NCBI GenBank assembly: GCA_046765875.1
Contig: JBKPSJ010000237.1
Coordinates: 1-10,078, forward strand
Reading direction: 5' to 3'
Source: DASRHY01 sp046765875
GTDB lineage: Bacteria > Actinomycetota > Actinomycetes > Propionibacteriales > Kribbellaceae
Length of the DNA: 10,078 nt
Both the position numbers and the translations under genes were made by a program. This document shows positions 5,148 through 10,078 of this stretch, in pieces (the first letter of the stretch is position 1; the number at the start of each line of letters is the position of its first letter). The notes beneath the pieces were generated by a model, which was not told where the DNA came from, did not search any database, and was given only the letters and a program-made list of their open reading frames with translations.

Positions 5148-5792
5148 GTGCCGTTACGTCTGCGTCCGAGCGACCCGGTGTTCTACGACCTGTTCACCGA
5201 GGCAGCCAACCATCTGGTGGTCGGCGCCCGCCTGCTCGCCGAGATGCTCGGGAGTACGACCGCTCGGGCGGGCGTGTCGGGCCGCGACGGGCAGGTCAAG
5301 GTCGCCGAGCAGATGAAGGACGCCGAGCACGCCGCGGACGAGACCACGCACGAGATCATCCGCCGGGTGAACAGCACCTTCGTCACGCCGTTCGACCGCG
5401 AGGACATCTACCGGCTGGCCTCGAATCTCGACGACGTGATGGACCTGATGGAGGAGGCCGTCGACGCGATCAACCTGTTCCAGATCAAGGTGCTGCCCGA
5501 GGAGGTGGCCGAGCAGATCGAGGTGCTGCAGCGGGCCGCGGGCCTGACCGCCGAGGCGATGCCGCGGCTGCGCACCATGAAGGACCTTTCTGAGTACTGG
5601 ATCGAGATCAACCGGCTGGAGAACACCGGCGACCAGGTGCACCGCCGGATCATCGCGCAACTGTTCAACGGCGAGACCGACGCGCTCACGGTGATGAAGG
5701 TGAAGGACGTGGTGGACTCGCTGGAGGCGGCGATCGACGCGTTCGAGCACGTCGCCAACACGATCGAGCAGATCGCGGTCAAGGAAGGCTGA
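5148..5792 (+). CDS. DUF47 family PhoU-like phosphate transport regulator (Pit accessory)
   Basis: This 214-aa, all-helical cytoplasmic protein has the normal length for the DUF47/YkaA family. Diagnostic segments are MKDAEHAADETTHEIIRRVN (56-75), TFVTPFDREDIYRLASNLDD (77-96), and an acidic run VMDLMEEAVDAIN (97-109). A C-terminal ENTGDQVHRRI (about 157-167) has E/D residues spaced as in PhoU-type metal-binding helices. Members of this family sit beside Pit phosphate permeases and are thought to modulate their activity; they resemble PhoU in fold. The next gene here is a Pit transporter, 3 bp downstream, so the pair is surely one transcription unit. The start is GTG, set by GGAG at 5138-5141. 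Confidence 0.95.
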   Translation: MPLRLRPSDPVFYDLFTEAANHLVVGARLLAEMLGSTTARAGVSGRDGQVKVAEQMKDAEHAADETTHEIIRRVNSTFVTPFDREDIYRLASNLDDVMDLMEEAVDAINLFQIKVLPEEVAEQIEVLQRAAGLTAEAMPRLRTMKDLSEYWIEINRLENTGDQVHRRIIAQLFNGETDALTVMKVKDVVDSLEAAIDAFEHVANTIEQIAVKEG

Positions 5793-5795
5793 GCG

Positions 5796-6794
5796 TTGGA
5801 GCTCGCGCTCGTCATCGCGGTGATCGCGATCGCGTTGGTGTTCGACTACACCAACGGGTTCCACGACGCGGCGAACGCGATCGCGACCTCGGTCTCGACC
5901 CGGGCGCTGACCCCACGGGTGGCGCTGCTGATGGCCGCGGTCTGCAACTTCGGCGGCGCGTTCGTGGGCACCGAGGTGGCCCAGACGGTCGGTAAGGGCA
6001 TCATCGAGTCGCCGAGCGGCCAGCACGGCCTGGTCGTAGTCGCGTCGGCGCTGATCGGCGCGATCACATGGAACCTGATCACCTGGTACTTCGGGCTACC
6101 CTCGTCATCCACGCACGCGCTGATCGGCGGGCTGGTCGGCGCGGCGATCGCCTCGGCCAGTACCGTGCTGTGGTCCGGGGTCGTCGACAAGGTCGTGATC
6201 CCGATGGTGCTGTCTCCGCTGATCGGGTTCGCCGGTGCGTTCCTCCTCATGATCGTGATCCTGTGGGGGTTCCGCCGACGCAACCCCGGCCGGGTCCGCA
6301 GTGGCTTCCGGTCCGCGCAGGTGGTGTCGGCGGCGGGGATGGCACTCGGCCACGGGTTGCAGGACGCGCAGAAGACGATGGGCGTGATCTTCCTGGCGCT
6401 GGTGACGTCGGGGTACCTGAGCTCCGACGACCCGATCCCGTGGTGGGTGAAGGTCTGTGCCGCGACGGCCATCTCGCTGGGAACATACTCCGGCGGCTGG
6501 CGGATCATGCGCACCCTCGGCCGGCGGATCATCCATCTCGATCCGGCCCGCGGGTTCGCGGCCGAGGCGACCGCGTCGACCGTGCTCTACGTGATGGCGA
6601 TCGGGCTCGGCGCGCCCGTGTCGACGACCCACACGATCACCTCAGCAGTGATGGGCGCGGGCGCGACCAAACGGCTCTCGGCGGTGCGCTGGGGGGTTGC
6701 CCGCGGGATCGTCACCGCCTGGATCCTGACCATCCCGGCCGCCGGGCTGGTCGCGGCGCTTATCTATGGCATCCTCCACCTTTTCGTGGAATAG
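5796..6794 (+). CDS. pit: PiT-family inorganic phosphate transporter
   Basis: This 332-aa polytopic membrane protein has about ten helices and is a low-affinity phosphate:cation (H+ or metal-phosphate) symporter. It shows the two inverted halves of the family: FDYTNGFHDAANAIAT (16-31) in the first half and GHGLQDAQKTMG (185-196) in the second. GLPSSSTHALIGG (100-112) and its counterpart GAPVSTTHTITSAVMG (272-287) complete the pair. The second signature usually has Asn-Asp (GxND), and here it is Gln189-Asp190, a conservative change. The start is TTG at 5796, supported by AAGGAAGG at 5781-5788 inside the end of the DUF47 gene. The 3-bp gap and shared ribosome-binding region show co-expression with DUF47. 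The gene ends in TAG 41 bp before the next gene, which has its own promoter-like element. Confidence 0.96.
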   Translation: MELALVIAVIAIALVFDYTNGFHDAANAIATSVSTRALTPRVALLMAAVCNFGGAFVGTEVAQTVGKGIIESPSGQHGLVVVASALIGAITWNLITWYFGLPSSSTHALIGGLVGAAIASASTVLWSGVVDKVVIPMVLSPLIGFAGAFLLMIVILWGFRRRNPGRVRSGFRSAQVVSAAGMALGHGLQDAQKTMGVIFLALVTSGYLSSDDPIPWWVKVCAATAISLGTYSGGWRIMRTLGRRIIHLDPARGFAAEATASTVLYVMAIGLGAPVSTTHTITSAVMGAGATKRLSAVRWGVARGIVTAWILTIPAAGLVAALIYGILHLFVE

Positions 6795-6822
6795 CACCTG
6801 CTGCCGGGATCCCCGCCGGGGC

Positions 6823-6828
6823 TACGGT
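6823..6828 (+). promoter_or_regulatory. Probable -10 hexamer of HEAT-repeat gene (leaderless)
   Basis: TACGGT ends 7 nt before the GTG at 6836. The GGAG at 6830-6833 is only 2 nt from the GTG and too close to act as a Shine-Dalgarno, which favours leaderless initiation. Confidence 0.5.
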
Positions 6829-6835
6829 TGGAGCC

Positions 6836-7597
6836 GTGGACGCCCGGCTCGAGGCCGTGCTGGCCTCGCGAGACCCCGCCCGGCTCGAGGAGCACCTGGT
6901 GGCCGAAAGCGGCCTGCCCGGGCCACGTCTGAACCTCCGGCTGGTCGATGCGGTCGCGACCGCGGTCGGCACGCATCCGGATCTGCTCGAACCGTTGCTG
7001 CCGCGGTGGCTGGCGATTCCGCCGGACCGCGCCCCGGTCGCCGACCCGCGGGTGATCCTGCCCTGCTCGGCTGCGGTCGGGTACGGCGAACTCGCGGTCG
7101 TACAGCCGGACCGTTTCGACGAGGTGGACAACACGCTCTACGGCGCCTCGACCGACGAGCGGTGGCGGGTCCGCGAAGCGGTGACTCTCGGCCTGCAGCG
7201 GATGCTTCGAGCAGACTGGGACGCCACCGCCGCCGTGCTGCTCGGCTGGGCCGAGGACGACGACCCGCTGGTGGTCCGGGCCGCGGCTGCCGGAGTCGCC
7301 GAACCACCACTGCTCAAGAAGCACAAGCACGCGACGACGGCAATGGAGATCCAGCGTCGCGCCGCCCACATGCTTCATGCCGTACCGGCCGCACGGCGGC
7401 GAACCGAACCGGTCCGGGTGTTGCGGCAGGCGCTCGGCTTCACGATCAGCGTCGCCGTCGCGGCGACCGGCGACTTCGCCCTGTTGCGCGAGCTGTCCGG
7501 ATACGGTGACGCCGATCTGGAATGGGTCGTACGCGAGAACCTCAAGAAGTCCCGGCTGTCGGCCTGGCCGGACGAGATCGCGGCGATGCGCCGATGA
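6836..7597 (+). CDS. HEAT-repeat-like protein of unknown function
   Basis: This is a 253-aa soluble, helix-rich protein without signal peptide or membrane helix. Paired-helix repeats are visible: RLNLRLVDAVATAVG (31-45), DERWRVREAVTLGLQRML (107-124), and DPLVVRAAAAGVAEPPLL (143-160). The last is DADLEWVVRENLKKSRL (225-241), whose WxVRENLKKxRL ending is typical of HEAT/ARM repeats. The overall build resembles DNA-alkylation-repair-type (AlkD-like) HEAT proteins, but the known AlkD active-site Trp/Asp set cannot be identified with confidence, so a scaffold role is equally possible. The GTG at 6836 is preferred because the sequence upstream in the same frame is antisense/out-of-frame coding for Pit, and a -10 hexamer precedes it. 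Its stop overlaps the ATG of the ComB-like gene (ATGA), so the two are translated together. Confidence 0.8.
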   Translation: MDARLEAVLASRDPARLEEHLVAESGLPGPRLNLRLVDAVATAVGTHPDLLEPLLPRWLAIPPDRAPVADPRVILPCSAAVGYGELAVVQPDRFDEVDNTLYGASTDERWRVREAVTLGLQRMLRADWDATAAVLLGWAEDDDPLVVRAAAAGVAEPPLLKKHKHATTAMEIQRRAAHMLHAVPAARRRTEPVRVLRQALGFTISVAVAATGDFALLRELSGYGDADLEWVVRENLKKSRLSAWPDEIAAMRR

Positions 7598-8364
7598 GCG
7601 TTCACGATCAGCACGGCTACCGGGTCCGGTTCGACTGGGGGCTGCGAGGCGCACGGGAGTGCGGTCCGGGCTCGACGGTCGTCGCGGTGATCGACGTACT
7701 GTCGTTCACCACAACCGTCAGCGTGGCTGCCGACCGCGGCATCGAGGTGCTGCCGTACCGCTGGCGGGACGAGTCCGTACCCGCCTTCGCGAGGGCGAAC
7801 GACGCGGTGCTCGCACTCGGCCGCTCCGAGGCCCGCCCCGGTGACGTCAGCCTGTCGCCGCTGTCCGTCCGCGAGACCACGGCGACCAGGATCGTGCTGC
7901 CGTCGCCGAACGGCTCGACGATCGCGCATGCGATGTCCGATCTCGGCTGCGAGGTGGTAGCGGTATCGCTGCGCAACGCGACCGCGGCCGCCCGCTGGGT
8001 GGCCCGGCGGATCGACGGCGAGATGACGGTGCTGGCGATCGCCGCCGGCGAGCACTGGACCGGCACCGGCGGGCTGCGCCCGGCCGTGGAGGACCTATGG
8101 GGTGCGGGCGCATTCGTGGCGGCACTCGCCGGCGCCGGCATCACGGAATTGTCGCCGGAGGCAACGACCGCCGCGGCGGCGTACGCTGGGATGGGTACGC
8201 GGCCGCTGGCCGCGCTGGAAGGATGTGCGAGCGGTCGCGAACTCGTTGCCGCCGGCTACGGTGCCGATGTGGCCGTGGCGGCCGAGATCGACGGCTCCGA
8301 CGCCGTGCCGTTGCTGGCCGGCGACAGGTTCAGGCCGGTCCCGGGTCAGGCAAGGACGACGTAG
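7594..8364 (+). CDS. 2-phosphosulfolactate phosphatase-family (ComB-like) protein
   Basis: This 256-aa protein has family length. ComB hydrolyses 2-phosphosulfolactate in coenzyme M synthesis in archaea and needs Mg2+. Characteristic blocks are VIDVLSFTTTVSVAA (32-46), LPSPNGST (102-109), AGEHW (151-155), and RPAVEDLWGAGAF (162-174). SGREL (213-217) lies near the end. The acidic residues of AGE and VED probably hold the metal. Actinobacteria of this type are not known for coenzyme M, and no other com gene is in the window, so the true substrate is probably another phosphoester. The protein is cytoplasmic. The ATG at 7594 overlaps the preceding stop, and the 3' end overlaps the convergent RDD gene by 19 bp. 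The partnership with the HEAT-repeat protein is suggestive but unexplained. Confidence 0.9.
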   Translation: MSVHDQHGYRVRFDWGLRGARECGPGSTVVAVIDVLSFTTTVSVAADRGIEVLPYRWRDESVPAFARANDAVLALGRSEARPGDVSLSPLSVRETTATRIVLPSPNGSTIAHAMSDLGCEVVAVSLRNATAAARWVARRIDGEMTVLAIAAGEHWTGTGGLRPAVEDLWGAGAFVAALAGAGITELSPEATTAAAAYAGMGTRPLAALEGCASGRELVAAGYGADVAVAAEIDGSDAVPLLAGDRFRPVPGQARTT

Positions 8365-9160
8365 GTGGCGATCACCTTGTCGGTCCAGGTCTGATTCTGC
8401 TGATCCCACAGCGGCCACAGCACATTGAGGAAGCAGGCGCTGTTGAAGATGTAGTTCAGCAGTGCACGCAATACGCCCTTGCCGAAGCCGATCGGCGTCC
8501 GGGCGCTCAGGTCGACCACCTTGATGCCGAGGACGCCCTTGCCGATGCTCTGACCGGTGGTGCCCTGCTTGTAGCCCAGGTTCCACATGATCACGGTCAG
8601 CCAGCCGACCCAGCCGAGGAACAGCAGGAGCCCGCCCGCCGCCGACGGCGAGTCGTCGCTGCCGATGCTGGCGAAGAAGACGACGTAGCCGATCGCCAGT
8701 GGTACGAACGCGATCAGCGCGTCGATCAACCAGGCTGCGACCCGCGGGCCCCAACTGGCGTAGTCAGCGGTCGCGCCGTACCCGAACGCGTATGGCTGGC
8801 CCATCCCTGCCGGTGCCGCGCCGTAGGGCTGTTCGGGTACGCCGTACCCGCCTGGCTGACCCGGTGCTGCGTACCCCTGCCCATAGCCTGCCCATAGCCT
8901 TGCCCGAAGCTCGGCTGCCCGTAGCTCGGCTGGCCCGTCTGGCCATAGCTGGGCTGCCCCGGCTGACCTGGTTGTCCCGGCCGGCTGGGTTGACCAGGCT
9001 GCGCCCGGACCGGCCGGCCGCCGCCCGGCCGGTCCGAAGGCGTGTCCTGCGGGCGGCCGTACTCGTTCGGCTGGGTCGGGTTGTCCGGCTCGTTGCCCGG
9101 AGGGGTCGGGTCGCTCTGGACGGTCCCTTCTCGACCTGGCGGTGAGGGTCTTGACGGCAT
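8346..9160 (-). pseudogene. RDD-family membrane protein, frameshifted by an 11-bp tandem duplication
   Basis: The N-terminal part is open in one frame from ATG at 9160 (MPSRPSPPGREG..) through a disordered Pro/Gly/Gln/Tyr-rich tail with repeats such as PGQPGQPGQPSYGQ and QPSFGQGYGQ. After 8876-8897 that frame yields nonsense and stops at 8726 (144 aa). The rest is open in a second frame: GYGQGYAAPGQPGGYG, then the RDD domain with ASWGPRVAAWLIDALIAF, GTTGQSIGKGVLGIKVVD and three membrane helices, ending at 8346. Deleting one copy of the 11-bp repeat joins the frames exactly into a 267-aa protein with a tail of about 130 residues and an intact RDD domain of normal length. It is therefore a recent lesion, a phase-variable switch, or a sequencing error in GC-rich repeats. 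RDD proteins are integral membrane proteins, mostly of unknown function; some bacterial members are suggested transporters. No strong Shine-Dalgarno is seen, so the start is tentative. Confidence 0.85.
8876..8897. repeat. 11-bp tandem duplication (CCTGCCCATAG x2) inside the RDD gene
   Basis: Two perfect adjacent copies lie at 8876-8886 and 8887-8897. Since 11 is not a multiple of 3, the second copy causes the frameshift. The gene reads GYGQ-type codon repeats of 12 nt nearby, so the alternative view is loss of one G from a 12-nt repeat; both explain the same sequence. Confidence 0.9.
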
Positions 9161-9242
9161 CGGTACGGCGAGCGGTCCGCGCGGGGCACCGGTCTGGCAC
9201 GTCACCCTTGTGGCAACGAGGACCAGTCGGCCGGGGCCGGGA

Positions 9243-9248
9243 TAACGT
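9243..9248 (+). promoter_or_regulatory. Probable -10 hexamer of DUF2752 gene (leaderless)
   Basis: TAACGT ends 6 nt before the GTG at 9255. No Shine-Dalgarno is present. It lies in the 94-bp space between the divergent RDD and DUF2752 genes. Confidence 0.5.
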
Positions 9249-9254
9249 GTGTAC

Positions 9255-9710
9255 GTGGCCGTAGACACACCCGTCGCCGTACCCCGGTTCCAGCTCCGGC
9301 CGAGCGGACCGGTCGAGCCGCTCAACCAGCGGGTGCTGATGCTCGCCGCGGTCGGCGGCGGAGGACTGGCGCTCGCCGCGGTCTACAAGCTCTCCGGCGG
9401 CCGGTTCGGGGTGCCCTGCATCCTCCACGCCACCACCGGCCTGAACTGCCCGCTGTGCGGTACGACGCGGATGACGGCCGCGCTGATGCAAGGCGACTTC
9501 GTCGCGGCCTGGCACTTCAACGCGCCGATGCTGTTCATCGCACCGATCACCGGGATCCTGGTCGGGTACCAGTTGATCGCCTGGACGTTGGAACGCGCCC
9601 GGCTGGTCCGGCTGCCGAGGTTACGACTGTCATCGCGCCGTGAACGGCTGCTGACCAACGTGCTGATCGCCGGGCTGATCGTCTTCGGGGTTCTGCGCAA
9701 CATTTTCTAA
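9255..9710 (+). CDS. DUF2752 family membrane protein
   Basis: This is a 151-aa protein with three probable membrane helices (about 27-45, 91-112, 132-148). The DUF2752 signature is complete: Cys55, then TGLNCPLCGTTR (61-72, the CPxCGxTR core), followed by LMQGDFVAAWHFNAP (77-91). The Cys pair in CPxCG suggests a metal site or redox-active thiols, but no function is established for the family. The GTG at 9255 follows a TAACGT hexamer by 6 nt; a GTG two codons upstream (9249) is also possible. The gene is divergent from the RDD gene and convergent with the DUF4190-like gene. Such small membrane proteins with RDD and DUF4190 neighbours look like one functional set, though the sequence does not say what it does. 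Confidence 0.9.
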   Translation: MAVDTPVAVPRFQLRPSGPVEPLNQRVLMLAAVGGGGLALAAVYKLSGGRFGVPCILHATTGLNCPLCGTTRMTAALMQGDFVAAWHFNAPMLFIAPITGILVGYQLIAWTLERARLVRLPRLRLSSRRERLLTNVLIAGLIVFGVLRNIF

Positions 9711-9755
9711 GACCGGCCTTCAGCAGAAGCCCCCAACTGTTTCCGAACGCGCAGA

Positions 9756-9798
9756 CGCGGGCGCCCCGGTGTCCGGAGACAACCGCGGAACGCCCGCG
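9756..9798. terminator. Possible bidirectional terminator between convergent genes
   Basis: CGCGGGCG (9756-9763) and CGCCCGCG (9791-9798) form a perfect 8-bp stem with a 27-nt loop that itself contains CCGG-TGT-CCGG (9766-9776). There is no U-tract. It lies between the stops at 9710 and 9808, the right place for a shared terminator, but the large loop makes it weaker than the hairpin at 858-893. Confidence 0.4.
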
Positions 9799-9807
9799 CG
9801 GACGACG

Positions 9808-10078
9808 TCAGTTGCGGCCCGGCAGGTTGCCGGTGATCGTCAGGATGATGCCGAGGGCGAAGAAGGCGACGCCGCCCATCCACGCCACCTTGGCCAGCGT
9901 GTCGGACTGGTTCTGCTGGCGGTACCGGTTCTGCGCGATCAGTCCTAGCACGATCGAGACCGGCGAGCAGCAGAACCAGCAGACGATGCCGATGATCGAC
10001 ATGATCATCGGGGCGTTCGACTGCTGCTGGACCGGCGCGTCGTAGCCGAACCCGCCCGGAGGCGGCGGCATCTGGCCG
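9808..10078 (-). CDS. DUF4190-like small membrane protein (5' end at or beyond window edge)
   Basis: The visible part begins ..GQMPPPPGGFGYDAPVQQQS and shows a Pro/Gly/Gln-rich cytoplasmic tail. Then come a helix with clustered cysteines (PMIMSIIGIVCWFCCSPVSI), an interhelix segment NRYRQQNQSDTLAKVAWMGG, and a second helix VAFFALGIILTITG. It ends shortly after, in NLPGRN. This matches the two-helix DUF4190/DUF4870-like build common in actinobacteria. A Met at 10071-10069 could be the start, giving 87 aa, but the frame stays open to the edge with Gly-Gln before it, fitting a longer proline-rich tail, so the true start is probably outside. The gene converges on the DUF2752 gene. The tail composition resembles that of the RDD protein. 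Function unknown. Confidence 0.85.
   Translation of the reverse strand, partial: GQMPPPPGGFGYDAPVQQQSNAPMIMSIIGIVCWFCCSPVSIVLGLIAQNRYRQQNQSDTLAKVAWMGGVAFFALGIILTITGNLPGRN

Noticed and set aside
5154..6026. Minus-strand ORF (290 aa) opposite DUF47 and pit
   Set aside because: Shadow frame; it is rich in Arg/His/Asp/Val with no recognisable domain and is covered by two confident plus-strand genes.
6764..7654. Minus-strand ORF (296 aa) opposite the HEAT gene
   Set aside because: Shadow frame; the plus-strand frame has HEAT-repeat features, a promoter-like element and coupling to the next gene.
8346..9515. 389-aa single-frame reading of the RDD gene
   Set aside because: Upstream of about 8897 this frame gives Arg/Ala-rich nonsense, whereas the other frame gives the Pro/Gly/Gln-rich tail typical of RDD proteins; a frameshift explains both.
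1..10078. Defence system, prophage, mobile element or biosynthetic cluster
   Set aside because: No transposase, integrase, nuclease/helicase, CRISPR repeat, or NRPS/PKS/RiPP gene was seen; the gene set is ordinary chromosomal.

Overview
The window is GC-rich DNA from a free-living actinobacterium. The evidence is strong G/C preference at third codon positions, frequent GTG and TTG starts, many promoters that would give leaderless mRNAs, and families typical of Actinomycetota (MarR/GH3-lipoprotein operon, DUF2752, RDD, DUF4190-like). Frequent use of GTA/TAC codons within GC-rich codon usage suggests a Kribbella-like member of the Propionibacteriales, but this is an impression and not a proof. 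No tRNA, rRNA, insertion sequence, phage gene or CRISPR array was seen. This is ordinary chromosomal housekeeping and accessory DNA, with one clearly damaged or switchable gene.

Left part (1-1990): the 5' part of a LysR regulator runs leftward off the window. A 154-bp spacer carrying three inverted repeats separates it from a divergent 69-aa ORF of unknown function. A perfect 14-bp hairpin ends this small ORF and faces an unrecognised 315-aa gene on the minus strand, whose stop codon lies in a short tandem repeat. That gene is divergent from a six-helix, ion-channel-like membrane protein across a spacer rich in inverted repeats.

Middle (2700-5041): a tight operon has four genes joined by 4-bp ATGA/GTGA overlaps: a MarR regulator, a GH3 (NagZ/LpqI-like) cell-wall lipoprotein and two consecutive DUF202 membrane proteins. 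Then come a DUF47 (PhoU-like) protein and a PiT-type phosphate transporter (5148-6794), the usual low-affinity phosphate uptake pair. They are followed by a HEAT-repeat protein coupled to a ComB-family (2-phosphosulfolactate phosphatase-like) protein (6836-8364).

Right part (8346-10078): an RDD-family membrane protein gene on the minus strand is interrupted by an 11-bp tandem duplication that shifts the frame just before the membrane domain; removing one copy restores a perfect 267-codon gene. It is divergent from a DUF2752 membrane protein. That gene converges on a small DUF4190-like membrane protein that runs off the right end. Five genes (LysR, channel, MarR, HEAT, DUF2752) share a TANNNT hexamer 6-8 nt before the start codon, which points to leaderless transcription. 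The other uncoupled genes mostly carry clear Shine-Dalgarno sequences; the RDD gene has neither signal clearly.
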